This document shows positions 45,561 to 63,611 of a stretch of DNA of 64,000 bases, one piece after another. The notes under the pieces were generated by a model. It saw only the letters and a program-made list of their open reading frames with translations. It made no database searches and was not told the DNA's origin. The stretch is taken from contig JAQFVV010013367.1 of assembly GCA_028023455.1 (NCBI GenBank), positions 62,001 to 126,000 of the forward strand. The letters are read 5' to 3'. The position numbers were made by a program, and so were the translations under genes. The number at the start of each line of letters is the position of its first letter. Within the stretch, counting starts at the first letter, position 1. This DNA comes from Epiperipatus broadwayi (taxonomy: Eukaryota; Onychophora; Udeonychophora; Euonychophora; Peripatidae).

Positions 45561-47762
45561 TTTAAAATGCATGTATTTATGCTATGTTTACAATCGAACA
45601 TATATATTTTACTAGCAAGCTCACATTAATTCATCATTTACGCACATGTATATTTTATTCTAATAAACTCAATATTAGTTTTAAGATTATTTTTTCTTTT
45701 TTTAACTCAAAAGAGATATTTTTATTTATTTCAAAATCAACTTCTTTTAATTCGACATTTCTAAAGCAAACCTCCTCCCTACTTCTAATTAATTAATTGT
45801 AACTTTTATTTAAAAAAAACTCTTTGACTTTTCATTTTACGTTTTTTCGAAAACAAACTGCAAAAAAAAAAAAAACTCTTAAACTTTTACATACTATTTT
45901 CTTTTAACAAAAGATTTTTATTTCAATAATTTTTAGACAAAATTATTATATGTACCAACACGAAATTGGTACAATATATATATATATATTCATCTGTAAC
46001 ATGGTCTAAAATATAACAAAACATTTCTCAGTGGTATTCTTCTTCTCTCTTTTTCAGATAATTCTGATTTGATCAGTTACTATTCTAAAATAAAAATCAA
46101 ACCTGGGATTCATGAATAATGAAATTAAGGTGATATTGTAAGCAACTAGGCTATTCAGTTTAAGGCAACAGCCAATAGAAATTTTATATACTTATATTTT
46201 TAATCAAAAAGCATATAAGTTTAACTAAATGCTTTGATTTGGTTATATTTCTAAAATTATTTATTGAACTTTCAACTTCTCTTGTGCCAAAATGCTATAA
46301 TGACATATAAATTTGTCAGCTATTAATTTAAAACATATGTGTAATGGGGTTATGGACATTCATCTACTCAGATGCAGAAAATAATATTTAGTGAAATTCT
46401 ATTTAGTTTACTTTTCAGTAATGTGTGATAGCTGAAATTAATATATAGTATTTATGAAATTATAATTGGAAATAAATAAAAAAAATTATGAAATTGTAAC
46501 TGGAACTAAATAAAATAATCATGAAATCATAAATTTATCATATAAATATAATAAAAAGCTATTTATAGTTTTTTGTTTTTTTTGCATTTTAGCTCACATT
46601 AAAAATGAATGTGTTTTGGATGCAAAGCGACCCCCTCTGCAATTTTTTTGGCCACGACGATTTGCATTTTTAATGCTTTTAATGGTGGGTTTTCATTAAC
46701 CAATATATTTCCAACACATTAAGAAATTGTACCAAAATTGGATAACCATAATAGTTTTATTTTTAAAATATAAATTTATATTTAAAACAAATGTTTTTAT
46801 AAAACATAGAAGTAATAGTTCATTTTTATTAATAACATTATATATAATCTTAAAAATGGATATTTTATTGAATACTATTTAAGTATTTCGCATCCTGCAA
46901 GTAATAACTATAATTTTTATAGATCATAGTCATTGAGGGTTAATTCATTAATAAAAAAAATATTCAGTCATTGCATTTCTTTTACGAATACCAATAAAAT
47001 AGTTATTACCCAAAATTATATATTTCCTTTTTTTAGGGTAATAATATTATTTAAAATATTTCTGAATAATTGCATTGTATTATTATTATTTATTTTATTT
47101 GGAATCTTGTTATTTTTAGGATAGACACACAGTCAGTTGATATTATTTTTCCATTTAATTTTAATCAAATTACTGCTAAAATTATTCTCATTTTTAATTT
47201 GAAACAATATTTATTACTTTTAAAATGCAGAAATCTCATTTTCTCTTTCACCTGCACACTCTTCTATATAATTACACATTTTTTCTTAATTGTATGTTTG
47301 CATAAACTAAATGTTCATTTTAACTTCCTTTGTTAAAACATGGTATAGGTATATATAACCACATATGATGTCAGAACACAGAAATAATGTAGGTAGGAAG
47401 AGAGAAGTAAGCTCAAATCACAATAATCAGTTTACCATAACTAAACAATCATAATGAAATATACATCTCATAAAAAACACTTGTTGTAGTTATTCTACTT
47501 GCAATTGACCTAAATATGGCAAATACAATAAATAACCACCTTCTACAATCTTTTTATAAATGCAAATTCAATGTACAAGTGTTTATTTAATCCACAATTG
47601 TGTACAAATATTCGGAAAATCGAAAGGAATATTCTTAAAGAAGTGATCTGTTCTAGACCAAGTAAATAATATTAAGTATCATTACTTATTTTTTTCCAAT
47701 GTCTAATTCTGAGGTTGAAATAAATGTAGTGATAAAAATATTTTCTCTTTATATATATATTG
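45561..47762. other. AT-rich intergenic DNA
   Basis: A small palindrome TGTACCAA...TTGGTACA at 45951-45973 abuts (TA)n. About 46620-46680 is slightly GC-richer. Several long-looking frames at 45584, 46933 and 47070 are AT-rich chance frames of Leu/Ile/Phe. Nothing else recognised. Confidence 0.5.
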
Positions 47763-47860
47763 AAGCTGGAAATATAGTACATATTCCTCCTGCTTCACCT
47801 AGTGCCAATGTCATCAGCACTAGTCTGGGTTTGAACCCAATCTTTATTAACTGACACCCA
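47763..47860 (-). repeat. SINE-like fragment
   Basis: On the minus strand, GGGTTCAAACCCAGACTAGT contains a B-box-like GGTTCAAACCC, and the segment ends CCAGCTTCAATATATATA, again a TA-ended 3' terminus. Only a fragment; family not established. Confidence 0.35.
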
Positions 47861-50340
47861 ACTCATAATAGGTGGTAGTATATTTTAATCAATATTATAA
47901 TCTTTTATATTTCATTAATCTTATTTTATAATTAAAACTAACCTTTTTATATTAGTTTATTTATTTTATATTTGTAAAAATGTATATTGTGTTTATTTTA
48001 TCAAATTGAATTGAATCCTAGATATCTATAAAATGTTACAAATATTTCAAATTCTTTATTAAAGTTCATTATCTTCAACAAATCAGTTGGTAACATTTTA
48101 TATTTATCTTTTAATCAATTATTTAAACAATGTAATATTTTTAAGAAATATTTTGTAAAAGTTTATACCAAATATGTTTGAAAGTCATTGTACCAAATTT
48201 TTCTGAATAAAATCTACATTTTGTTAATCTAAACCATAATTAATTAGATTTTGTTAGTACAATGACTGATAAACTTAATATGCTTGTTGTTGTTGTTTTT
48301 TTAATTAGCAAATCAACCCTTGGGGCATGTTCATGCAGAGTTAGAGATTTTCCCTCCAAAGTGGCACCAACCTCACAGAACTGCTGAGTGCAGTTACAAT
48401 TGGTGGAGGTCAGTGTAGATTTAATCCTTTAGATAAGACCAGAACACATAAATATTGGAAAATTTGATTAGGGATTAATTATTATTGAGTTTACTGAAGA
48501 GAAGTGATTAATCTATATATATCATGCCTAAAGAAATGACGGGGTGAAAAGATCGATCATTTGCTTCTCAGAGGTCTGTTCCACCAGCCCATCCATGCCT
48601 TTCCAGTGCTTTAAACATCTAGCCAGAGACTGTCTGTGTCGAGGAAGCCTGCAAATAATCTAACTGTATAAATGTCTGTTTCTAGCCATGGAATGCGTAC
48701 TGATTGATTCTGAGGTAACGTCCAATTTGCTGCAAGCCATTGATTCCATTTTACTTGTTTTCCAAATCAATACTAATTTATATTTTATATATCTGTGTGA
48801 TGTTTATACGGCTTGGTTTAAAATGCGTCTTTTAATTTTATTCAATTTAAAATATCAATTCTTATAAAATTTTACATTATTTTGATGTGGCAAATTAAAT
48901 TAATTTTTGTCAGCTTGTTTAGATTATTTGACTTACTGAAATGGCCAACTACAAAATTCAATGAGCTATTAACTTTAAATCCTCCCCCTGTTATTTTTTT
49001 TTAATTTAAAAATCATTACAAGAAGACTTCCTTCTGTAAATTAATTAATAGAAAGCTCATTTAGTTTTGTACCTCATATATATATTTATTTGAATGATTG
49101 AAATTATTTTAAAAGTATCTTACTATTACCTCCAATTTAAAATAGCCCTGTAATTATTTCTGAAAGAATAAATAATTTTAGTGAATCAATTAAGTAAAAT
49201 TTATCATAGAATTTTATCAGTATATATATATATTATTTGCCAGAAAATATTAAAATTATGATTTACAATTTATTAGTTTGATATTTAATGCCCGTCTATG
49301 TTAATTAAAGACAAGTCCTATTTTGTAATCTTCTGTGATGAGTGGGGAAAACAATTTTATATTTTAGTTTTAATTCCTGTCTTTCTTTTTGTAATATAAT
49401 TTATTATTCATTCATTAATGACCTAACATTTCTGGGACTTTACATTATATCAGGGAGCCAATGATTTTAATCAGGATTTATTATTTTGTTAATGATACAC
49501 TATCTATCTATATACATCTAAGGCATTGTGTATTTATAGTTACAACCATTTCTTTTTATTGTTATTCTTGCTTTGCTACAAACCTCTTAGGACCTTCGAA
49601 AATTTAACTGACCAGTCCAATCTTTCACACTCCCTCAAAGTAGACATAGTTTATACCAAGGGATCCATTTTCGGGCATTGCCATTTAAAATATGTGTTTG
49701 GGAAGTCCAGCACATCAAAAATATTTTATTATTATTCAGAGACATGCTTTGTCTAGAGGGCCAACATTTCTCTTATCTACCTGTACATATCAGGAATTTC
49801 TTTTAGCAAAGCCACCTCATTTATTTTGTTGTAATCTATAATAGCATACTGCCTTCTTCATCATTTTATATTTTTATTTAGCAAACCTGAAATGCTCTCT
49901 GCCATGATGGCACATCCTTCACAAACAAATTTCGTAATTAATTAAATCTGACTGTATAATTATCAATTATCTATTTAAGAACTATTTTGCTTCCCACACT
50001 CATTATATATGAATGATTTTAAATGTAATAATGTTTTAAATGCCCATCTTTCATAATTTGTAATATATATATAAAACAGATTTATTTATAATATCTTATT
50101 TTATTGCTGTTTGGTTTTGGCCGACCAATTAACAAACTTTTACATTGTTTGTCAAAGCCGCATTAAAACGAATTAAAGAAAATAACCAAGTTATATAAAC
50201 AAAGACTACTTATTTTGTACTAAATTCCTTAATAAATTCCTATAGTATTGTTATTTAAATAAGCTTAGTTTGTTATCACTCCCAATCTCTAAGGTTAATT
50301 ATTCTATTTATTTAAGTATTTCTTTGATTTAAATTCACGT
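47861..50340. other. Intergenic DNA with GC-richer islands
   Basis: Islands at about 48318-48420, 48530-48720 and 49570-49780 stand out in composition but have no recognised frame or motif; they are probably old transposon pieces. Otherwise AT-rich. Confidence 0.4.
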
Positions 50341-50499
50341 CTTTATAATGTTGCCAGAAAGAATTATCATTATTACGGTTCAAACCATTAGTAATCGATC
50401 AAATCATATCTGTACTGTTCTGCAATCGTCAGAACTCATTAAATCATTGATTTTTCATATAAACCCTTTTCTTATTTTGAGTCTCTATGTGAACCATGA

Positions 50500-50702
50500 C
50501 CTCCAGCTGGGACGGAATAAAACCAAGCACTGCTAGTGTCATCACAAACGTTATCCATTAGTCAGAGAGGCAATAATTTAGGCAAATAGGTTAGGATTCA
50601 TCCTTGTCCTGACATATGTATCTTGTGCATGGTTGGATTCAAGGTACTTTTGCTTGGATTATTGGTCTTGTTGAATGAATACACGATTTTGACCGGCACA
50701 AT
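50500..50702 (+). mobile_element. SINE-like repeat S2 (copy 2)
   Basis: Contains CCATTAGTCAGAGAGG, TAGGATTCATCCTTGTCC, TGGATTCAAGGTACTTT and the terminal GACCGGCACAATATATAT. Aligns in order with copy 3 at 63180-63382 and with the 3' part of copy 1 at 26645. The upstream block 50340-50500 may belong to the same or an adjacent element. Confidence 0.65.
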
Positions 50703-51070
50703 ATATATATATTGAATTTAATACTACAAATCAATGTCTGTATTTCTTCAAAATTATATACATAAACTTATAAATAAATATTTAATTTAATACCCTGTAC
50801 AGACTTACACACACCTGCACCTATATAATGTAATATATAAGGAATTCGAATTCAGACTTGTACATGACCCTCAGCTCTCCAAGCCATTTCATATTAGAAA
50901 ATACAGTAATTAAAATTAAAAAAAAAAACAAAAAACATTAAGATCACGGGATTATAGGAAAGTTGATCTTTCAAAATATTAGTAGGAGGATAGAAAGCAC
51001 TCCTAAGTGATGTTTATATTTTTTGTTCTTTTTACTGTATTTTCTAATATTTATTTATATATTTACATAT
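50703..51070. other. AT-rich intergenic DNA
   Basis: Nothing recognised. Confidence 0.5.
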
Positions 51071-51657
51071 ATTGAATTTATATTTCTTATGTATTTTTAG
51101 TGTGATAAAGAATGGAAATTAAGAAATTATATCTATATACACAGAAATAACTTTACATTTTGATGTTTCAAAAAATGATTCCTTACTACTAATTGACATT
51201 CATCTTAAGACTAAATAAATTTTCCTCCATCAACCTATAATAGCTCTTTTGATGAGGATAATTGAAGAAGAAGGAGATTGCTTTTATTCCAAACCAAAGT
51301 TCTTTTAATGATTTAAATCAAAAAACTTTTTCTCATATGTATAAAAATGCAGAAGAATAGCATCTTCCTTGACATCCTGAAAATAATTCTTTTCCAGATA
51401 ATTTTTTAATATTGAATTTATGTCTTTCATGAATTTTTAATTTGGTAAAGAAATACATTTATGTAAACAGAGATAACTCTACCATTTGATGTTATCAGGA
51501 AGCTATTAATTATTACTAATTGGCATTCCTCCAAAGATTAAATAAGTTTTAATCTATTGACTTATAATAGTTCTTTTGTTGGGTTTCATTGAAGTGAAGA
51601 GAATTTTTTCACTTCAAAACAAAGTTCTTGTAAGGTTTTAAACCAAGAAAGTGATAT
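51071..51657. repeat. 340-bp tandem duplication
   Basis: Units start at 51071 and 51411 (ATTGAATTTATATTTCTTAT and ATTGAATTTATGTCTTTCAT). Shared in order: TTTTTA.TTTGGTAAAGAA-like, ACAGA.ATAACT, ACTAATTG.CATTC, CTTATAATAG.TCTTTTG and AAAC.AAAGTTCTT. The second unit is incomplete at its right end. Moderately diverged. Confidence 0.75.
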
Positions 51658-52483
51658 TGTAATATGAAATTGGTATATTCATAATACTGATGTAGGACTG
51701 AATTAAGCTATTTATTAAAATAAAACATAATATATATATAAAAAAAATAAATCAATTGTATATCCTTCTGAATGTAAGAAAATTCACATTCCCAAATGAT
51801 CAATGATGTTCAATCTAAGTGCTCTATATTGTTTAAAATTATAACATAATTAAACTTATTTAAGTGTATTGCTGCATTTCCAAATTCATCATTTACCTTT
51901 AAATATATGGCAAAAAAATGAGAAGCTTTTATTTGTACTTAATAGCTGATAAATGCCATTATACTAGAGACTACCTTTAGGAATGACGAATTATCTTATT
52001 GACATTATATTATTTCTTTGCATTTTATTAATTTATTTATATTGTTGCCTCCTGGTTCTAGTTATCAGAAAGCATAGGCTTCAAGTATTTGCTTTATCAA
52101 AGTGAGAAAGTTTGTATGGGGAAATTGAGAAAAAGAGCTGATGTCAACTTACTTGTACAACTATCTATTGAGATATGTAGTTACTTTCTTTTAAAATCAA
52201 AAAATTCATATGTATTTTACTCTGGTATTTTAATTCCAAAAATAAAATAAAATAAAGACATCAGGATAATCAAAAATGCAGTGCCATAAAGGTTTCAGAT
52301 AAGGCTTGACAAATTTGATGAGTCTTACTTATATTATTGGATTTTGCATGCTTTGTAAGATTACTTCAGAATTTTTTTTAGAATGACTAAAAATTTGATT
52401 TCTTTGAAAAATTTATTAAGATTTATGTTTATTTTTGCACAATAATTTTATAACACTTATCAAAATTATATATATATATATAT
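51658..52483. other. AT-rich intergenic DNA ending in (TA)n
   Basis: (TA)n at about 52466-52485; no gene. Confidence 0.5.
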
Positions 52484-52786
52484 ATGAAAAACAAAACAAG
52501 TTTTATATATGTAAAAACCTGCTATCGCTTCTATTAATGATCAATAGATGGAGCTTTACCAAGACCTCCAAACAAGCATATTTGTTTACATAAACATCAG
52601 AGTCAATATTCACTGTCTCTTTCATTTTGCTCCACCCTCAGATCAGCTGATTTCAAGCTGATTTGCTCTCATCAGTGAAGGGAGAGGGTGGAGCAAAATG
52701 AAAGAGACAGTGAATATTGACTCTGACATTTATGTAAACAAATACGCTTGTTTGGAGGTCTTGGTAAAGCTCCATCTATTAATCAT
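52484..52786 (-). mobile_element. Foldback element 6 carrying a hammerhead ribozyme
   Basis: Arms 52537-52639 and 52684-52786 (about 103 bp, nearly perfect) with a 44-bp apical loop; the left side extends outward to 52484 with ATGAAAAACAAAACAAGTT, as in element 4. Both outer ends meet (TA)n; on the right it becomes (TG)n. Same family as element 4, 18 kb away: shared TGATCAATAGATGG, ATTTGTTTACATAAAC, CCACCCTCAGATCAGCTGAT and ATCAGTGAAGG. The ribozyme lies at the tip of the hairpin. Confidence 0.88.
52632..52690 (-). ncRNA. Type I hammerhead ribozyme motif
   Basis: Minus strand: CTGATGA (52675-52669), stem II GAGC/GCTT (one G-U pair) with loop AAATCA, GAAA (52654-52651), stem III ATC/GAT with loop AGCT, cleavage triplet ATC ending at 52641. 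Stem I can pair CCTTCA with TGAGGG beside the core or, alternatively, CCACCCTC with GAGGGTGG as part of the foldback arm. All invariant core bases are present. Compared with the 34-kb copies, changes fall in stem II and its loop and leave pairing intact. Confidence 0.73.
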
Positions 52787-54500
52787 ATATATATATATGT
52801 GTGTGTGTGTTTTATTTTTATAAATAGAAGGCAATAAGTTCAAGAATAATGTTAACAAAGCAAATTGTGGAGTTCTGTTCCGATAAATGGTCTTTTTAAA
52901 GTGATCATGAAAATCTCATCACTGACACTTTAATAGATCAAATTATGATATTATAAAAATTATAAAAAATGTTAATATGTTAAAGCATAATTTGATAGAT
53001 TTATCAGATATTGATATTTATTTATTCACATTTTAAACATAAAAGTCAATAAAAAGATTTCATTGATTTTATGAAATCAATCTGCTTCCCTCATTCATTG
53101 AATGCTAAAAATTTTATTTTTAATACAATCTTATTTTTTTCAAATATTGGAAAAGTTCAAATATACTGTTTAGAATTTATTTCATTTTTACATGTGATTT
53201 TCTATCATATCAAGTCCAATTTATTATATTCTGATCTAGAATATTGGTTCTATACAAAACTCTTATCAGGAAAACAATTAAATCTGCCTCCATTTCATAG
53301 GGTTAAAATTGGAATTTACACAAACCAAACTATTCTAAACTTTTCACAAAAAAATGAAAAATAATTTACATAAAATTTAAATATCAGCCTTCAGTTTGAA
53401 TTTAAATTATAAAAAAGTAAATAAATTATTTTCTATCATAATTAATACTTTAATAAGAATAATCAAAAATTTAAAATATACTGTCTTTAATTTATATTTA
53501 AGAAAAATAATATCTGAAGGCTGAGTCTCTAATTTATGTTAGTTCACCATGTCAATTGTAAAAAAAAAAAAAAACATTATTACATATAAAAATTGAATAT
53601 ATTTTATTTTTATTAGTAAAAATATCATTGAAATAAACAAAAATATATTTGAATATAAAAAAATAAATTTTCAAATTAAATTAAAATGCATTTTTCTTTT
53701 GGGTAACTATAACATAAAAAGTTTCAATTACATTGCATTATGCCCAAGTGAATTAAAATTTTGTTATTTATGTACAAAAATAAAAACAAAAATATAAATT
53801 CATTTTAAAAAAAAATAAGCTATTAAATAGCTGAAAAGCAGACTGAATGAGTGATTATTATTTAAAAAAAAAACACTTGTGATGAGAAACAAAATAAAGT
53901 AGGGAATAGTACTGTGTGTAGGATCCAAATCAATAATGAAAAGCTTAAATAATTTATTGCATACCGCAGAGGAAAATCAAATACATATAAAAAATGTAAA
54001 ATAGGCTTATGTAATAAATTAATAATATATTTAGTAATAGAAAAAACAAATTGATATATCTACATTATAGTTACATATGTGAAAATTAGACAGTTTAAAT
54101 ATATATTTTATATTTTTATCAGATATGTACTTGTTCTTTAGTTAAACGATAATTTTGTAATATATATTTTTTAATTGTTCGTAAATATCCATGGAATTGT
54201 TTTTCAGTGATTTAAGGATTTTGACTTATTTATCAAAGATATATATCAAAGTTTAATAAATTTTTAAGGTAAAGAAACCGATTATTAATATCTTAATGCC
54301 AAATCTAACTATCTTCTTGCAAAAGGTAAGAAATCACTTCCTCAGTAATTTAAATAAAAAGTATATCATATTTGCAAATTAAAGAATATTTTTTTTTTTA
54401 TAAAATCACAAATTACATACACTTTAAATTTAAGTTTGTCCAAATTTAGATAATAATTTTTTTTAAATATTATTTTAATTAGAATTTCTGTCCACACACA
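52787..54500. other. AT-rich intergenic DNA
   Basis: (TA)n/(TG)n at 52787-52810. A weak inverted pair TCAGCCTTCAG (about 53386) and CTGAAGGCTGA (about 53513). A 97-codon frame at 53071-53364 has no recognisable feature. Confidence 0.5.
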
Positions 54501-54545
54501 CTGGTAGGTATCTTATATATATATATATATATATAGATACCTACC

Positions 54546-54608
<63 letters not shown>
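54501..54608. repeat. (TA)n hairpin with 13-bp arms, followed by (TA)n
   Basis: CTGGTAGGTATCT (54501-54513) and its exact complement (54535-54547) enclose TA; a further ~60-bp TA run follows to 54608. Confidence 0.93.
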
Positions 54609-59937
<5,329 letters not shown>

Positions 59938-60103
59938 TTTCAATCACAATTGGGGTTTTTAGATTTAACTTGAAATAAAAAAATGAGGGTGCAGAAATTA
60001 ATTATATCAATCCCTTGTTATAAAAAACACAAATTGACATAATTAATTTTGGATTTTCCATGCATTTATTTTAATCTAAAAACTCCAATTGTGATTAAAG
60101 AAA
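59938..60103. repeat. Small foldback, ~70-bp arms
   Basis: Arms 59938-60010 and 60034-60103 pair through AATCACAATTGG.GTTTTTAGATT and AAATTAATTAT.TCAA, with a 23-bp loop and central mismatches. Unlike the other foldbacks it is not next to (TA)n. Confidence 0.8.
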
Positions 60104-61139
60104 GATTTTTTTGCTTTTTAGTTCCCAGTTAATAAAAGCATTTAATATAAAAAATGTTATTTTTATTTTTTTTACCTTTTAGTATTGCCACAGTAAATAA
60201 AAATGTATAAATATTATACTTTAAATTGAATTGATATTTATATTTAATATATATATATATATATATAACATCACTAAATATTTCAATTATAAGTGAAAAT
60301 GTATATCCCTTATATACGGAAATGGAAACCTTCCAATCTCTTTTCGTTTCACCATCAACCTAATGACCTACTCATCTGAACTAGTTTCAAACCTATCTTA
60401 AATGTAAAAATGTTATTATCATGGCCGATTGAATGGCATCATCCATTTACATATGAAAATATGCTATAATTAGACAAGTTTGATAAAATTATAGCATAGA
60501 AATCCTCATAATTATTCATAGAATGTTTTATTAATTTTCAGTCAATTCTTAGTTATATTTGCTATTATATTTGTATGTGGATGGATAATTTAAACCTTGG
60601 AATAATGGCATAATGATTTGTATATATATTTAAGTTTAAATAAAAATAATGTAAAAATGTTTTCTTTAAGATATATTCACGGTTTTCTGATTTAATGTTT
60701 TATATATATAATTGAAACTGAAGTATTTTCTTTAAATTTGCTTTTTTTTTTTAAATAAACAATATGAAGAAAATATGTTAAAAGTTAAAATAAAAATCAT
60801 CTGTTTATAATTAAAAATGAGAATTTTGTGTAAACAAGAAATCAATTAGTGACCGCACCCAGGGTAAAAGTAAAATCTAGTTTACTGATTGATTTTGTTT
60901 CAACAAAAGACTTTATCATTAAATCAGACTACCATTACTTCTGCTAAGCTTTAACATTCTATAACACTTAAAAAGGAATTTAATTAGTGAAATCTGAATC
61001 GAATTATATGATTTATATATTTTAATGATTTTAAGTAAATTAAAAATAACACCTCAGAGACTTTATCAGTAGTAAAAATTAGATTATATTAGTTTGTTTA
61101 ATTAAAAGTCAATTGGTCCCAAGGCAAACAAAATTCCAA
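60104..61139. other. AT-rich intergenic DNA
   Basis: Short hairpin TATGCTATAATT...AATTATAGCATA at about 60460-60497; (TA)n at about 60248-60267. Confidence 0.5.
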
Positions 61140-61580
61140 AAAGGTGTTAAGGCTTGGTGAAAATATATAAATAGGCCATATTTTAAGTGGGAAGATATAC
61201 TCCATCTTGCTTTTGAAGAGCTATTACTATCCAAGCTGAAAATTATTTAATTTTACCATGTCTTGCTAGTCAGGCAAAAATTTTGCTGCTGTTCCCATGA
61301 TGGAAGGCTGAAGTTCAATCCATCCAATGCTGAAGCAACAACCAACAAGCTTATACCAAATAAAAGATGCTGTAAGCCGCTGAAATAGACTTGCCTTCAC
61401 TCAAATTTCCGTCCAGCTACAGAAACACCATTTTAAATCATCTCCGAACTAAATTGAAGATGCTATAAGCCATCAAAGAACTCACCTTCTTTTCCAGTTC
61501 GAATATCTCCAGTTCAACTATAGGAGAACTGTTTTAACATTAAAATCGCAGAGCTCTGTGTAAATTTCAAAACAATCATT
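61140..61580 (+). mobile_element. Possible LTR-like block
   Basis: GC-richer block with TATA-like ATATATAAATAGG at about 61165-61178, AATAAAAGATGCTGTAAGCC at about 61360 and a partly repeated unit (AAGATGCTGTAAGCCGCTGAA and AAGATGCTATAAGCCATCAAA, about 97 bp apart). The order TATA, AATAAAA, TCCAGCTA resembles the block at 6145-6380, so the two may be related LTRs. Edges not found. Confidence 0.3.
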
Positions 61581-63179
61581 ATTTCTTCAAAATCAGGTTA
61601 GCTAACCATATTATTGTAACTTCTTTCTAAATTGTTTTCTAAATAATATTTGAATTCTATAAAATGTAATAATTTTGCTCATTTTTATTTATTAATTCCA
61701 TATTTTGCTATGTAACTTAATCACTGCAATATATTTGCTTTCCTTTTGATTATTTTAATAATTATTAGTTAGCCTACATTTCGAAATGGCATGCATTTAA
61801 TTACCAAATACGTTTTTTTTTTAAAAGATATAATTTAAAAATTTTCGAATTATTAGTTATTATAGTGTCATTTTGTACACTGTCTCGAAGCCTTTTTCTA
61901 AATAATGGTGACCCTTTGTGCTCATTATTATTTTGTCATTTAGTAAATAATTAATGTGAATATAAAATGTGGCTTATAAATTCAAATTTGCAACCTTTAA
62001 TTTATGTTACTAAAGATTAAACTAGCCTGGAGTGTAATTAGAAGTATATTTTTTAGTAAAGTATTTGTAAGTCCTTTAAATATACATTTCCCCCTTTTTA
62101 AAAGTTTAGTAGTTATAGATAACTAAAGAGATTGAACGGGATAAAGTAAAGTTTGTATATATATATTCCCATCAGTAGCATATCATATTTCTCATGCTAC
62201 AGAAGAGTTGGCTCTTTTGATCTGATAATCTAGTGTTCATTTGATGTATAGTATTAATTTATAATATACTTTGGCTTGGCGGATGGAAAATTTATTAATA
62301 TTTTCACATTGTGCTGTTTCTTTTTTGATATATATAAGATGGAGCCACGGTAAGTCCAGCCCATCTTCCTCTCTTAAGGGTAGAGCAATAGCTAAGACTG
62401 ATCTAAGGGCCAGATTAACACTAAGTTCCCTGCTACTTATGAACCAAATAAAGGTTCCTTTTTTAGCAGCATGATGACCAGTTATTGGGTAAACCGGTGT
62501 TGGTCACAAAAACCCTAAAAACTATTCTTCCATCCTTAGAGCAACTTTAATATTGTGGTGCCTAGCATGTTAGTAAAATCTCTATAGCCCACTCTGCCTC
62601 CCTAATATGCAGTCTTTGGCGTTTGATCCGAAGCATTCTTGAAAACCCGTTTGATCTAAAGCTATCTGGGATGCTTGATATGCCCATATTTAGTATAAAA
62701 ATTTATTATAATCACATGTATTATTACGTTTCACTCCAGACTTGGTTTGATTTCATATATAATAGCCACTCACACTGATTATAAAAGGGCATAACTAATA
62801 AGTGAATGTAGTGATTAATATATAGTGTGATATTTGGCTCCATTAAATAAGAGCAATAAACCTATTTGCCAACGTATCAATTATTGTTCAAATGGCTTAG
62901 TGAAATGTTACTTTGTAAATAAAATGCCTGCATGCATTTGCCAACAGTAATGTTATATCAAAATATATATGAAATTTTCAATAAACATACTTTTAATTCA
63001 TCATATATCAGTTTCTGTCTCATTATTAAATCAATCCAATTCACTAATTGACCATAACTATTCATTAGTAAAGCCCCTATTAATTAAATATATTAGATTT
63101 GATCTTTGGAATGTCTCTGGTATTTAAGTTGTTTATATATATATGTTTAAGTTCATGAATCTTATTGTTTTCTCTGATT
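61581..63179. other. Intergenic DNA with a GC-richer island
   Basis: About 62200-62660 is GC-richer and contains GGGCCAGATTAA, also present in the S2 repeat at 63187, and TTTGATCCGAAGC/TTTGATCTAAAGC phrases resembling the GTTTGATCTGGGGC of S2, so it may hold a diverged S2 relative. A 67-codon frame at 62271 has no recognisable feature. Confidence 0.4.
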
Positions 63180-63382
63180 TGCTAGCGGGCCAGATTAAGA
63201 ATTAATTCTCATGTGCTATCACTATTAAGTTATCCATTAGGTGTTTGATCTGGGGCTTAGAGAGTGGGTTCGAATTCATCCTGGTCCCTGACCTAAGTCT
63301 CAGGCCTGACTGGGCTTGAAGTACATTTTGTGAGTTTCAGCTCATGTTAGATGGATAAATATGTTTTGATTGGCACAATACA
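63180..63382 (+). mobile_element. SINE-like repeat S2 (copy 3), with B-box-like motif
   Basis: GGGTTCGAATTC at 63266-63277 is a good polymerase III B-box match. It is followed by ATCCTGGTCCCTGAC, a TTGAAGTACATTT region and the terminal TTTTGATTGGCACAATACA. The order of blocks matches 50560-50702, so S2 is probably a tRNA-related SINE; the A box is not clear. Confidence 0.6.
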
Positions 63383-63611
63383 TATCATATTTAGTATGTA
63401 TACATAATAATATATGTATATATAAGTAATTAAAATATGAAATAATATTTTTAGTGAGATACAATTGGAATTTTTACTTTTGATTGGAAATTTATAATTT
63501 TTTTTTTTTAAAAAAAGCTTACCAAAACTATATTATAAATGAATTTTACTTAATACATATAATTTTATGTTAAAGCAATTTTACACTTATATTGCAAGTA
63601 TATCACTAGGT
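63383..63611. other. AT-rich spacer
   Basis: Possibly contains an older, diverged piece of the following tandem unit (ACTATATTATAAATGAATTT at about 63528). Confidence 0.4.

Noticed and set aside
47800-47830. Minus-strand CTGATGA at 47.8 kb
   Set aside because: Followed by GAAG in place of GAAA, and stem II does not pair properly.
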